IMG/VR virus record: IMGVR_UViG_3300032516_000004
Span: 1 to 64,000 of that record
Origin: a virus
Reading direction: 5' to 3' (one strand)
Length of the DNA: 64,000 bases
Part shown: piece after piece, positions 1 through 7,961 of the stretch
How the letters are laid out: each line of letters begins with the position of its first letter
How positions within the stretch are numbered: the first letter of the stretch is position 1
The notes under the pieces: model-generated
Database searches by the model: none
Seen by the model: the letters and a program-made list of their open reading frames with translations, nothing else
What the model was told of the DNA's origin: nothing
Program-made: the position numbers and the translations under genes

Positions 1-572
1 CTGTCTTGAATGTATTTAACGTTATATCTGAGAATAAATCGATCATACAAAGCTGCTAGCTCTTCATCTTGGGGGAGTTCGTTACTTGCTCCCACAACAC
101 TGATTAATGGTATGCTAGTTCTACTTTTGCCATTATCATAAACCCGCTCATTGATGGCCGTTAGAAGACTGTTAAGAATCGCTGATCCGCCTTTCCATAT
201 TTCATCAATAAAGCTCAAATGTGCTTCAGGTAACTTATTAGTGGTTACCCGTCGATACTCATCGTTCTCGAGACCTTTGAGACTTACTGGACCAAAGATT
301 TCTTCCGGAGTAGAAAATCTAGTCAACAACCATTGAAAGTATTCCATACCCCCAATACGTTTACAAATACTATCCGCGACGAGTGATTTACCTGTACCAG
401 GCTGGCCAATCAACAATATGTGTTGGCGTGCCAAAATAGCAGCCCATGTTGCTTTGATGATTGTGTCTCGTTCATAAAAACCAACATTCAATTGTTTGAT
501 GATTTCTTGAATCTTAGGATACACACTGACGCCTTCAGCGGACCTGCACTCGGCAAGCGCTACGGTAGCCAT
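1..572 (-). CDS. MoxR-type AAA+ ATPase (partial, C-terminus outside window)
   Basis: The ATG at 572 opens a frame that runs off the left edge of the window after about 190 residues. A Walker A motif GQPGTGKS lies near residue 57, a Walker B-like segment SFIDEIWKG near 119, and a sensor-1-like VVGASNELP near 160. This pattern, including the FGP.S...L segment between the Walker motifs, is typical of MoxR/RavA AAA+ ATPases, which remodel protein partners using ATP. It is the last visible gene of a leftward group that also holds an unrecognised 304-aa protein. MoxR enzymes usually work with a VWA-type partner, and none is visible here. The family call is firm; the role in the phage is unknown. 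Confidence 0.85.
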   Translation of the reverse strand, partial: MATVALAECRSAEGVSVYPKIQEIIKQLNVGFYERDTIIKATWAAILARQHILLIGQPGTGKSLVADSICKRIGGMEYFQWLLTRFSTPEEIFGPVSLKGLENDEYRRVTTNKLPEAHLSFIDEIWKGGSAILNSLLTAINERVYDNGKSRTSIPLISVVGASNELPQDEELAALYDRFILRYNVKYIQD

Positions 573-589
573 TATACGCTCCTCGGTTA

Positions 590-820
590 TTACTGATTAT
601 CTTCAATACCTGATTTACTATGTTCGTTTGCCATACTACGATTTTCTTTATGAGTGTTAATTACTACCACACCAAATCTCTCACCATCTTTTGGTGGATA
701 AAACTTAAGTACCGTGTCAAGAAGATTAATTTCCATATCACAATTACCAATGTAATACTCGTTATCACCGTTTGTAACCTTCTTCATGTTAATCTTGACT
801 TCAACTGGATTGTAAACCAT
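590..820 (-). CDS. hypothetical protein, 76 aa
   Basis: Start chosen at the ATG at 820 because AAGGAG lies about 8 bases upstream. The product is small, looks beta-rich in its middle and polar at its C-terminus. No known family is recognised. It sits between the AAA+ ATPase gene and another small gene on the same strand, so it is probably co-transcribed with them. Confidence 0.6.
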   Translation of the reverse strand: MVYNPVEVKINMKKVTNGDNEYYIGNCDMEINLLDTVLKFYPPKDGERFGVVVINTHKENRSMANEHSKSGIEDNQ

Positions 821-832
821 AACAACATCTCC

Positions 833-1027
833 TTATTGTACTGACCAAATGAAATAAAATCCAAATTGGTTAGCAGTAAATGCTCTCAAAGACCATGTTC
901 CTGGTTTGAGATTTAAATAATCAGTGATGGCCTCATCAATTTTAATATCATCTACTTCCTTAAGGTTATTATTTTTCCCATATTCGACTCGTAGTTGTCT
1001 GATTGTCAGTCCTTCACATTTCAACAT
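833..1027 (-). CDS. hypothetical protein, 64 aa
   Basis: A GGAGG-type ribosome site stands just before the ATG at 1027. The C-terminal third is rich in aromatic residues (W, F, Y). No family is recognised. It lies 22 bases downstream of the 304-aa gene in the same leftward unit. Confidence 0.6.
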   Translation of the reverse strand: MLKCEGLTIRQLRVEYGKNNNLKEVDDIKIDEAITDYLNLKPGTWSLRAFTANQFGFYFIWSVQ

Positions 1028-1049
1028 GGCCCCTCCGAATCGCGCAAAT

Positions 1050-1964
1050 TTAATTTACCACCAGCTCTTCTCTGATCAACTTACCAACCACATCCAGTTC
1101 ACCTTCAAGCATTTCTGATTTGACTTTTAAAGCGTCAGCCAAAATTACACACTTCTCTTTAAGTTCACGGAATCGACGTAGCCGTACATCAATGCTGTTT
1201 TGAGCCGATTGTCCCTTAATAACTCCATCCTCGATAGATTTCTTCAATTCAGCAATATCTGCTCTCATATCAGCGACTTTATCTTGTACGTGGCTCTTAG
1301 CTGCCTGTGTCAAATTGTTTCGATTACCAAATTTTGATCCACCAGTATCTCCCAATGCAAACAATTGCATATTGCATGATCCCACGTTATTTACCACACC
1401 TTGAAGTGCTTGTAAATCCTTCTCGAACTTAGCTGGAACAAAGTATACCACACCAGCACGTCTCAGACGCAATGCTGCCATTTTTTCCATGGCGTCAACA
1501 ATCATTCGTGAGATATCACGTGTGGTATATTCACCACACAATTTATCATATGTTTGTTTAATTAGCTTAGAGACATTATGCCCCTTATCCCAAGACACGT
1601 TCCAGGTTCCCTTGTCCAGCCATACCCGGTCACTAAAGTCTGGTTCAATTGATTCAACCTTTTCATTTACATCCAAATCCACCACCCCATAAACAATCTT
1701 ACTCATACCATCAATGATTAGCTTTGTGATAGATCGTCTGGTGTCACTGGTCGCACCTGTTTTAATCATTACAGATCTACATGCCTTTTGAAAGGCATTT
1801 TTAGGTTTGATGTCTTGTGGTAGATGTCGTTCATCTAGACCATGCTGATTAAACAGCTGCTTTAGGTTAGATGGTGTCACACTAACATTTTCACAATCAA
1901 ACCATACCAAAAATCCAATTAGACTATCACCAGACGCCAAAGCTTCTTTGATTTCCTTGGTCAT
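1050..1964 (-). CDS. uncharacterised 304-aa phage protein in the MoxR gene group
   Basis: A 304-aa soluble protein preceded by AAGGAG about 5 bases before its ATG. The first half is mixed alpha/beta. The last 90 residues, from about 215, are strongly charged and heptad-like (repeated K/E with A/L/I), suggesting a coiled coil. It overlaps the stop of the upstream gene (ATGA) and leads to the AAA+ ATPase, so it may be a partner or substrate-adaptor of that ATPase; this rests only on position. No catalytic motif is seen, nor a VWA MIDAS motif. Confidence 0.75.
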   Translation of the reverse strand: MTKEIKEALASGDSLIGFLVWFDCENVSVTPSNLKQLFNQHGLDERHLPQDIKPKNAFQKACRSVMIKTGATSDTRRSITKLIIDGMSKIVYGVVDLDVNEKVESIEPDFSDRVWLDKGTWNVSWDKGHNVSKLIKQTYDKLCGEYTTRDISRMIVDAMEKMAALRLRRAGVVYFVPAKFEKDLQALQGVVNNVGSCNMQLFALGDTGGSKFGNRNNLTQAAKSHVQDKVADMRADIAELKKSIEDGVIKGQSAQNSIDVRLRRFRELKEKCVILADALKVKSEMLEGELDVVGKLIREELVVN

Positions 1965-2146
1965 TTTGTCTCCTTATCTTCGAATATCAAGGTATACAGG
2001 TTACGTAGATCTTTCAATTTCATGTTAGATAATTCGCTGACCATTGATTTAATCGCGTAATCAAGCAATTCTTCTCTATCCATGTTATAAATATATTGTG
2101 TGGCTATCCCATTAAGCATCTTGTTCTTCAATATTTTCCTTTTCAT
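1961..2146 (-). CDS. hypothetical protein, 61 aa
   Basis: Start chosen at 2146, where GAGG precedes the ATG; an upstream in-frame ATG at 2197 would lie within the proposed promoter. The C-terminal segment LKDLRNLYTLIF resembles the end of the 190-aa gene at 13503-14075 (KLSHKDLIAVYNLL), so the two may share a short helical module. It is the first gene after the sigma-54-type element at 2193-2208. Confidence 0.6.
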   Translation of the reverse strand: MKRKILKNKMLNGIATQYIYNMDREELLDYAIKSMVSELSNMKLKDLRNLYTLIFEDKETK

Positions 2147-2192
2147 ATTAACCTCTTTTAATCTGTGCTGCATATTCCACACACCTAGATAG

Positions 2193-2208
2193 TGCATGTG
2201 CTATACCA
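2193..2208 (-). promoter_or_regulatory. sigma-54-type -24/-12 promoter (weaker copy)
   Basis: On the minus strand this reads TGG-N10-GCA, with GG and GC exactly ten bases apart. The -24 box is TGGTAT rather than the TGGCAC seen in other copies, so it is the weakest member of the set. The predicted start near 2182 gives a leader of about 36 bases before the gene at 2146. Confidence 0.5.
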
Positions 2209-2269
2209 GTCTAACAATTACCAATATATATTAGTCTCGGATTATTGGGGGTGATACAAGGAGTATATC

Positions 2270-3493
2270 ATGGAACGTAATCTCACATCAGAAGGAACCA
2301 GTACGCTGGCCGATGGGGCTATTCAACGAATTGCCTCCAAAATGCAAGACGTTCAAACTAAGCGTGCCAATAAACATGTTCAACAACCTACCCAGACACC
2401 TATTAAAAATATGGTAAAAACAGCCAGTAAATTGGAAAAGACTGCTGAGATTAAAGTTGCTAGTATCAATGATATTCCTAATGATTTTGAAAAAATGGGT
2501 ACTGGCTTCTATCGTCAAGGTCACCATCTGTGGGAGCTTACTCCACAGGCAGATGGTGGATTTATGTTGACTAGGAAACATGGTGAAGATCATGTTTTGG
2601 GATATGATCCGGAGCCAGTCGTAAGGGAAGCTGCGGTAAGAGATAGACACGGAAAGTCGATAAAAGTTGGTAGTAAGGTTACACTACCACATCGTGGTAC
2701 GGTTACTGCTGGTACTGTGATCATTGTTCAACCAGGTGCTATGGGAGTTGAACTAGATTCTGGTGAGAAGGTAGACACGCCACCAGATATCTGTGAGCTT
2801 CTACAAGAAATGGTTCAAACACCAAACATGCTTGAGCCCAAACAAGAAGTAGACAACCATGAAGAAAACCGTGAAGAAGACCAAGGAAGCGAAGAAATTG
2901 AAGGATCGGATACTGAAGCATGTGTATCATCTGGTCAAGAATTTGAACCTATGGTGGAGCCAACTAGTAAGACAGATATGCCGAAAGAGGTTTCTAAAGA
3001 AGCCAGTATGAAGGAATGGCAAGAATATTGGCATGGAATGGGTCAACACGTTGCTCAGGCTTCATCTCCTAAGCAAACTAAAGAAGAAGCCGCTATGAAG
3101 CGCAAGCAACGTAGGCAGCAACGTTCCGTGGAACGATCCGGACTCCCCAAGGGCATGAAGGTTCCACCTAAGCATCCTAAATCTGGTGCCATAGATACCG
3201 ATGAACTTGCCAAACTCAAGGAACGAAACCGTTTATATCAGCAATGCTTTGATGAAATTGAATATGTTCTCCAAGACGAGTCGTTGAAGACCGATGAGGT
3301 TCGGTTGGCCGATGAGATGGATCGTGTCATGCAAGAATACCACGATCAAATTGAGTCCATGGATGAGCAGACTGAAGAGTCCAGAGAAGACGAATTGTCC
3401 ATTGAAGAGCCAGTGTCTGAACCAGTATCAACTGAGCCCACAGCACCACTACCCAAGATTTCCAAGATTGTGATGTCAATGTCAGAGTTGTAA
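2270..3493 (+). CDS. hypothetical 407-aa protein with a KOW/SH3-like segment, possibly virion-associated
   Basis: The ATG follows AAGGAG. Residues 120-185 (VGSKVTL..RGTVTAGTVIIV...GVELDSGEKV) have the short-strand pattern of a KOW/SH3-like barrel. Residues 185-250 are very acidic, about 275-310 are basic, and the rest is charged and helical. Similar barrel-like stretches occur in the long proteins at 32675, 37914 and 46434, which suggests a shared module in virion-type proteins. It is the only large rightward gene in this part of the window and is followed by three membrane proteins. Function unknown. Confidence 0.75.
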   Translation: MERNLTSEGTSTLADGAIQRIASKMQDVQTKRANKHVQQPTQTPIKNMVKTASKLEKTAEIKVASINDIPNDFEKMGTGFYRQGHHLWELTPQADGGFMLTRKHGEDHVLGYDPEPVVREAAVRDRHGKSIKVGSKVTLPHRGTVTAGTVIIVQPGAMGVELDSGEKVDTPPDICELLQEMVQTPNMLEPKQEVDNHEENREEDQGSEEIEGSDTEACVSSGQEFEPMVEPTSKTDMPKEVSKEASMKEWQEYWHGMGQHVAQASSPKQTKEEAAMKRKQRRQQRSVERSGLPKGMKVPPKHPKSGAIDTDELAKLKERNRLYQQCFDEIEYVLQDESLKTDEVRLADEMDRVMQEYHDQIESMDEQTEESREDELSIEEPVSEPVSTEPTAPLPKISKIVMSMSEL

Positions 3494-3560
3494 AATAATT
3501 TAGAGGTATTTGATGATTTGCATCTACTATTTGGTTTAAAGTGAGGATCCAGGTGGTCAG

Positions 3561-3860
3561 ATGTGGAGCACAGTAATATCACGAGTAGTAACAATGACAA
3601 ATGAGTCTAAAGACGGTTTTTATAAATGGGTAAAGATGATTGGTATTCTTACCCCGGTAGCGGTTATTGTTTCAGTGATGATGGTGCGTCTTTTAGCAAC
3701 AGATTTCGTTACGAAAGACGAACTATCACAGAGAGAAGTGGTTGCTGAAAAGCTGTCAAAAGAAAGACAAGACGCCATTAATCAACGGCTTGATGGTCTT
3801 ACCATAACAATTCGTGATATATATAATTTACTTTTAACTGAACGACAGAATAAAAAGTGA
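3561..3860 (+). CDS. small single-pass membrane protein with coiled-coil tail
   Basis: 99 residues: a short basic N-terminus, one hydrophobic segment at about 28-48 (ILTPVAVIVSVMMVRLLA) and a charged helical tail. The start could also be the ATG at 3594; AGGTGG favours the first. It overlaps the next gene by a GTGA junction. With the two genes that follow it forms a run of membrane proteins that could be a lysis (holin/spanin-like) or envelope-modifying set, but no family motif is visible. Confidence 0.6.
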   Translation: MWSTVISRVVTMTNESKDGFYKWVKMIGILTPVAVIVSVMMVRLLATDFVTKDELSQREVVAEKLSKERQDAINQRLDGLTITIRDIYNLLLTERQNKK

Positions 3861-4204
3861 TTGTCACGATAGCTTTTATATTACTTGCAAATTCAACACT
3901 TGATGATTCATCATTGCGTAAAACTGAACTTGAAGCAGCCAAACTTCGTGGATTAGTTGAAATCGAACAATGCGATAAATTAACAATTTCGCATCAACCA
4001 CGGCGTCTTTCATGCCCAACATGTCCAAAATGTAGGTTATATACAACACCCTCTAATGAGGTGTTACACCCAAATGCTCCAAATATGCAGGTGACACCAC
4101 CCGATTCGACACATCAGCGTAATTTGTTAATAAGTATTCCAATCATATCTTTCGTTGTAGGGGTAGCCGTTGGAATTGCAATCGGAATGGCTATCCATTC
4201 TTGA
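3857..4204 (+). CDS. membrane protein with N-terminal signal-like segment and C-terminal TM helix
   Basis: Begins with a GTG overlapping the stop of the previous gene. The N-terminus is hydrophobic (IVTIAFILLA), the middle holds a CPTCPKC cysteine cluster near residue 54, and residues 92-113 form a glycine-rich transmembrane helix with G.AVG.AIG.A spacing. Two hydrophobic ends around a periplasm-sized middle would suit an inner-membrane protein. Family not recognised. Confidence 0.55.
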   Translation: MIVTIAFILLANSTLDDSSLRKTELEAAKLRGLVEIEQCDKLTISHQPRRLSCPTCPKCRLYTTPSNEVLHPNAPNMQVTPPDSTHQRNLLISIPIISFVVGVAVGIAIGMAIHS

Positions 4205-4597
4205 ATGGATGGGAACATGCGTAAAATTAATATGACAGCACTAGCCGGTTTAATAACATCTCTTGTTGCGGTTGGTGGATTTGTATTTGGTGTTATTCAA
4301 TATAGCATAGATTCTAAAAATCAAGAGAAAATACAAAGAGCCTCATATGAGGCTACGGCTAAGGGGTTAGATAACTTGTCGTCCGATGTTACCAATGAAC
4401 TTAAAAGAATACATGATGACATACAGTCATTGAAAATAGAGGTCGCTGTATTAAGGGAACGCACTAGACACATGCACAGTATTTCATTACCAATGCGTGA
4501 TGTGGATGGCTCACCAGCAGAAGCTAGAATTCCAAAGATTAGACAACCATCATTGAAAGAATTTAGCGTTGTGCAGAAGAACGCGATAGCTGAATAA
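4205..4597 (+). CDS. membrane-anchored coiled-coil protein, 130 aa
   Basis: A TM segment lies at about residues 10-32 (LAGLITSLVAVGGFVFGVI), followed by a heptad-rich helix at about 35-90 and a polar tail. The start may instead be the ATG at 4217 (GGATGGG upstream). The topology resembles small phage membrane proteins such as holin-like or DUF1640-like coiled-coil proteins, but identity is not established. It ends convergently against the leftward gene at 4563, overlapping it by about 35 bases. Confidence 0.6.
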   Translation: MDGNMRKINMTALAGLITSLVAVGGFVFGVIQYSIDSKNQEKIQRASYEATAKGLDNLSSDVTNELKRIHDDIQSLKIEVAVLRERTRHMHSISLPMRDVDGSPAEARIPKIRQPSLKEFSVVQKNAIAE

Positions 4598-4766
4598 GAC
4601 ACTTAATATGTGCTGGTCCCTTATATTCAAAGGATAATACGTCGCATCCAGTCTGACGGCAAATTTTACATTTGCATTTAAACAACCTTTCATGTTCTTT
4701 CAGGATTGACATCTGCTCGTCAAGTTCTTTCAATCTATCTATTAACTCTTCTTTGCTTTTTCTCAT
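4563..4766 (-). CDS. small protein with Cys cluster, 67 aa
   Basis: Start at the ATG at 4766 with GGAG upstream; it overlaps the end of the preceding gene by 32 bases. An N-terminal charged helix is followed by CKCKICRQTGC and a later CLIQL, which may bind a metal. It is the last gene of the long leftward unit that starts at about 12.7 kb. Confidence 0.55.
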   Translation of the reverse strand: MRKSKEELIDRLKELDEQMSILKEHERLFKCKCKICRQTGCDVLSFEYKGPAHIKCLIQLSRSSAQR

Positions 4767-4929
4767 TTGCTGTCTCCGACACCTTAATCTTGATAACTTT
4801 GTCACGCAAATGTACGTGAAGTTCTAAATTGTCCACGCTGGCTCGTTGTATTTCTTGGTCGTCAAAAGTCCAATGATTATTAAGAATTTCATTATAAATA
4901 GTGTGCAACATTTCTTCGGCAGCTGACAT
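4735..4929 (-). CDS. hypothetical protein, 64 aa
   Basis: The ATG at 4929 has AAGGAT upstream. The product is small and polar with a basic C-terminal tail that overlaps the next gene. No family is recognised. Confidence 0.5.
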   Translation of the reverse strand: MSAAEEMLHTIYNEILNNHWTFDDQEIQRASVDNLELHVHLRDKVIKIKVSETANEKKQRRVNR

Positions 4930-4932
4930 GGT

Positions 4933-5514
4933 TTATCCTTTTAGGCGAAGGTCTGGCTTAGCCTGATTATCCGCCATCCATTTGTCCAATTGTGCATTTA
5001 CGTTTGGCTTTAGATTCTTGCGTATAGCAGCACGCTTTTCCATAAAATCCTTTTCGAATGAAATGAATTCTTTGGTCTCAAAGAAGACTTCGGCCTTATC
5101 ACCCAGCGCTTCACGCAGCGCATCAAGTGAGGCTGTTTTCCTCAAGACCATATTCTCGTCTTTCTTGAAAAGAGTGTCAAACACATCTCCAAGCACTTTA
5201 CGCATCACAGGTTCGTTTTCCACATCCAATTTGGAAAACACATTCTTAAACATAACTGTGGCTGGGACACCATCAGTACTGTCTACAATGAATGTTTTAT
5301 ATAGGATGCCCCGCTCTTCTTCGTCTTGCCTAATTGCACGAACACGATCCATAATCATGTCATGAAGTGCTTCACGCTTCTTGCTGAGTTCTTTCATTTC
5401 CTCATCGATTTTACGGATTTCCGGCACCACAGCCTTAAGATCAGATACCTCATACTTTTCAACCGTATCATTCTTACCGTTGAGTATTTTAAGTTGAATA
5501 TCCTTCTTAGCCAT
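4933..5514 (-). CDS. uncharacterised protein, paralogue of the gene at 11662-12267
   Basis: 193 aa, with a charged helical N-terminal third and a conserved core that includes YKTFIVDSTDGVPATVMFKN near residue 88. The protein at 11662-12267 has the same core (YKNVLVDSADGIPAKIVFKN) and the same order of later motifs (a conserved FxEKR segment near the end), so the two genes are a diverged duplication in one leftward cluster. No catalytic motif is recognised. Confidence 0.7.
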   Translation of the reverse strand: MAKKDIQLKILNGKNDTVEKYEVSDLKAVVPEIRKIDEEMKELSKKREALHDMIMDRVRAIRQDEEERGILYKTFIVDSTDGVPATVMFKNVFSKLDVENEPVMRKVLGDVFDTLFKKDENMVLRKTASLDALREALGDKAEVFFETKEFISFEKDFMEKRAAIRKNLKPNVNAQLDKWMADNQAKPDLRLKG

Positions 5515-5515
5515 T

Positions 5516-5716
5516 TTACACCCTGCCTTTCTTATTTAGAGCATCAACTACGAGTTTGGCTAGGACCAGTCTACGGGTATATTCTACCCTATTTCCAGAT
5601 TTATCGGTATAGTCAGTATCATAGTTCAATGGTACGCAGACCATTACCTGAGCCCTACGTTTCTTGGCGATTACGAATTCATCGCTATTTTCATAAATAT
5701 GCCACTTAGCTGCCAT
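5516..5716 (-). CDS. hypothetical protein, 66 aa
   Basis: Start set at the ATG at 5716, one base after the stop of the upstream gene, with GGAG inside that gene's last codons; this implies coupled translation. A longer upstream frame exists but lacks a ribosome site. The product is small and basic, and no family is recognised. Confidence 0.55.
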   Translation of the reverse strand: MAAKWHIYENSDEFVIAKKRRAQVMVCVPLNYDTDYTDKSGNRVEYTRRLVLAKLVVDALNKKGRV

Positions 5717-5717
5717 T

Positions 5718-5909
5718 TTATTCTCCATTCCCAAGATCAATATCTGAATGAGGTAGAGGAATACTTTCTGCACAATCTTCGCAAATACGAGGCGTATCAT
5801 ATATAGAAGGGAAGTCTAGATTACACTCCCTTTGGTAACTTTTAATTTCTTGGTTTGTGATTTCTCTACCACATTTTTTGCAGGTGGGTGGGTGTTTACG
5901 CATTACCAT
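5718..5909 (-). CDS. small zinc-ribbon protein, 63 aa
   Basis: Two CxxC knuckles, CKKCG at the N-terminus and CEDC near residue 43, fit a treble-clef or zinc-ribbon fold. A CGGAGAA site precedes the start. The first codons overlap the end of the ligase-like gene. Such small zinc proteins are common in phage accessory operons; the ligand is unknown. Confidence 0.6.
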   Translation of the reverse strand: MVMRKHPPTCKKCGREITNQEIKSYQRECNLDFPSIYDTPRICEDCAESIPLPHSDIDLGNGE

Positions 5910-6463
5910 TTCTCCGGTTTCTTGAATTTAACCCATGTCGGTGACTCATCTTCAGGATCGAATTGTGGTTTGTATAGAGAATTAATATTCTTGAATACAG
6001 TTCCTTCGTCACCGTTGGCCAAGGAAGCTTCGTACGCGGTTTCCTTGGGGATCCATGGTATTAGTTTAACGAATTTATGATCTCCGGTGCAGGTACGATA
6101 TTCATAAAAATCTTCTAGGTGTTTGCGTCTATCCTTAAGTCGATAGGGGAGGCCAGGAATATCAAATACCCACATATGAGACTTCTTAACCAATTCACAG
6201 TCTAAATACATGGTCCCGTTCATTATCTCGCTAAGTATGTCTTGTAATATTTGTGGCACCCCTACCATTATATGACACTTGCGAGTCCAGATTTTTATAG
6301 TGTGACTACCATTTTCGTTTTTCCATCTACCAGATTGGACAATACATCGTTCTCCGTTAATTTTCGGCTCTGCTATCCATTCAGGATCGTCAATAAGTCG
6401 TTTGTGTAGATCTGTTCCTGGCCACCCCCTCATGGGCTTAGGTGGATATTTGATACCGCCCAT
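5903..6463 (-). CDS. minimal ATP-dependent DNA/RNA ligase-type nucleotidyltransferase
   Basis: The 186-aa sequence carries the ordered motifs of the covalent nucleotidyltransferase fold: motif I EPKINGER near residue 33 (Lys would take the AMP), motif III YLDCELV near 88, motif IV DEGTVFKN near 154 and motif V WVKFKK near 179. It stops right after motif V, so no OB-fold domain is attached. Full-size phage ligases have one. It could be a stand-alone adenylation domain that seals nicks with a partner, or a ligase-derived protein with another job. The upstream gene encodes a PilZ domain and abuts this start. Confidence 0.75.
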   Translation of the reverse strand: MGGIKYPPKPMRGWPGTDLHKRLIDDPEWIAEPKINGERCIVQSGRWKNENGSHTIKIWTRKCHIMVGVPQILQDILSEIMNGTMYLDCELVKKSHMWVFDIPGLPYRLKDRRKHLEDFYEYRTCTGDHKFVKLIPWIPKETAYEASLANGDEGTVFKNINSLYKPQFDPEDESPTWVKFKKPEKW

Positions 6464-6802
6464 CTATGCTGCCCTTTGTAGTATGGTTGCTTGGTTTTGC
6501 AGCCCAAATCCACCACAACCATGACGACCATTATATCCAAGCCATTTAATTTGTGATGGTATCGTAAATTCTGGTTGAGATTTATCAGACGCAAACACAA
6601 CAACGTTCAATATATCGCCTTCTTTGAATGAGTCCACTACATCATCGGTATGCACAAATCGACCATCAATATACCCAACTTCTGGATAAAAGAAACAACC
6701 ACCAGCAGAGTAATCACATATTTTACCATCGACTAAACAATCTCCTAGTTTGAGCTGAGCGGGTAGTTCAATATTTTCTCTTCTATATGCTCTACGTTCC
6801 AT
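6464..6802 (-). CDS. PilZ-domain protein (putative cyclic-di-GMP receptor)
   Basis: 112 aa, with AGGAGG before the ATG. The N-terminus reads RRAYRRE, matching the PilZ RxxxR motif, and residues 30-35 read DYSAGG, matching (D/N)xSxxG. Together these are the cyclic-di-GMP contacts of canonical PilZ domains. The rest shows the expected strand pattern ending GCGGFGLQ. The protein is a bare PilZ domain with no effector part, like adaptor-type PilZ proteins. It may let the phage sense or buffer the host's second messenger; that role is inferred. Confidence 0.75.
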   Translation of the reverse strand: MERRAYRRENIELPAQLKLGDCLVDGKICDYSAGGCFFYPEVGYIDGRFVHTDDVVDSFKEGDILNVVVFASDKSQPEFTIPSQIKWLGYNGRHGCGGFGLQNQATILQRAA

Positions 6803-6833
6803 GATAAACCTCCTACACTAGAGGTTGCAAGAT

Positions 6834-7256
6834 TTATGCCTCTTTATATTGCCCAATCATGATATCGCACGGATCCCCTTCTCCACTAGTCACATACAAA
6901 CCAAACTCACTGGCTTCATCTTCTAACTGTTTTTGCCATGCCGCGTCACGACACACTTCGCAATGCCCCTCACCAGTCAATGGGTCTCCGGTCGAACCTG
7001 TACACGGGCTAGTTTCATCACACGGTGCGTCAGAAGCTTCTGCACATGCTCGACACACTTCAACATTACTACACGCATACGGCATGTAATATTTGCCACT
7101 GGGCGACATATTAAGCCAGGAACCAAGATAGATTTGACGTTCTCGACGGCCAGGTTCAACCTCTTCCCACGGAGTGCCGCACAATTCCTTGAGGATGTTA
7201 TTCCAGTTGATATGAATTTTACTCTTATAATGTAAAGCCTTAGCGGTATTTTTCAT
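6834..7256 (-). CDS. cysteine-rich protein, 140 aa
   Basis: The ATG at 7256 follows GGAG. The middle holds many cysteines (CSNVEVCRACAEAS..C...C..HCEVCRDA at about residues 62-103), suggesting one or two metal-binding knuckles. The ends are unrelated to known families by eye. It lies in a run of small leftward genes. Confidence 0.6.
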   Translation of the reverse strand: MKNTAKALHYKSKIHINWNNILKELCGTPWEEVEPGRRERQIYLGSWLNMSPSGKYYMPYACSNVEVCRACAEASDAPCDETSPCTGSTGDPLTGEGHCEVCRDAAWQKQLEDEASEFGLYVTSGEGDPCDIMIGQYKEA

Positions 7257-7257
7257 T

Positions 7258-7578
7258 TTACTCTCCTAGATGTTTTGATACCCAGTCGAGCATATCATCA
7301 ATTTTCTGAGGCGTGTCGTACTTAGTGTAAAAATCCATGATACAATTTGGATGTGTGAATCCACAGGTGGCAACAACTTCTTTATTGCCGGGGTAAAATT
7401 GTAGAGTACAGTTTGATGGTTGAAAATCATAGTGAAACGCCAAACAATTAGTAAATTTACCAATCGGTTGAATGTAAACATTTCCTACATTGGCATAAGA
7501 TGAATTTTTCACAAAATCGCACTTATGTTTCTTGGCCACCTTATGAATAGCATCAAGAATTTTATCTTGCATATTCAT
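7258..7578 (-). CDS. hypothetical protein, 106 aa
   Basis: Start at 7578 with GAGGGATG upstream. The compact alpha/beta-looking product contains three cysteines in its second half. No family is recognised. One base separates its stop from the start of the next gene downstream. Confidence 0.6.
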   Translation of the reverse strand: MNMQDKILDAIHKVAKKHKCDFVKNSSYANVGNVYIQPIGKFTNCLAFHYDFQPSNCTLQFYPGNKEVVATCGFTHPNCIMDFYTKYDTPQKIDDMLDWVSKHLGE

Positions 7579-7581
7579 TCT

Positions 7582-7764
7582 TCATCCCTCTAAGTCAATA
7601 TCTTCTGTTTTACTAATCAAACTTATTTTACCATCTTTGTCAGCACCAAATTTATCTCTCGCAAATTTAAGTGCCTCTTTACGAGATTTGAAGATACCAA
7701 CGTTTTCCCATTCTTCTTTGTCTAAGTTTGGAATATCAACGTAGTAGCTATGTTTCTTTTTCAT
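7582..7764 (-). CDS. hypothetical protein, 60 aa
   Basis: The ATG at 7764 overlaps the stop of the upstream gene (ATGA), so translation is probably coupled. The sequence (SYYVDIPNLDKEEWENVGIF then KEALKFA) looks like a short strand-helix unit found in many small phage proteins. Function unknown. Confidence 0.55.
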   Translation of the reverse strand: MKKKHSYYVDIPNLDKEEWENVGIFKSRKEALKFARDKFGADKDGKISLISKTEDIDLEG

Positions 7765-7961
7765 GATCCACACTCCCTCTTAGCCCAAAGATACAGACCC
7801 TCATTATTCAAAATCCACTGACGACGTTCCTCGTCATTGTGTCGGGGTGGTGGATTAGGAACCGTACCACGACCACCACGTCCATCATAACGAAATATCA
7901 CCTGATTAATTGCTTGGTCAATTTCCTGACGATGCCGCCTAATAAACGTTCGAATATTCAT
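7761..7961 (-). CDS. hypothetical protein, 66 aa
   Basis: Start at 7961 with GGAGAT upstream, overlapping the gene before it. The product has an N-terminal helix (RTFIRRHRQEIDQAI), a glycine/arginine turn and a C-terminal W-rich segment. No family is recognised. Confidence 0.55.
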   Translation of the reverse strand: MNIRTFIRRHRQEIDQAINQVIFRYDGRGGRGTVPNPPPRHNDEERRQWILNNEGLYLWAKRECGS

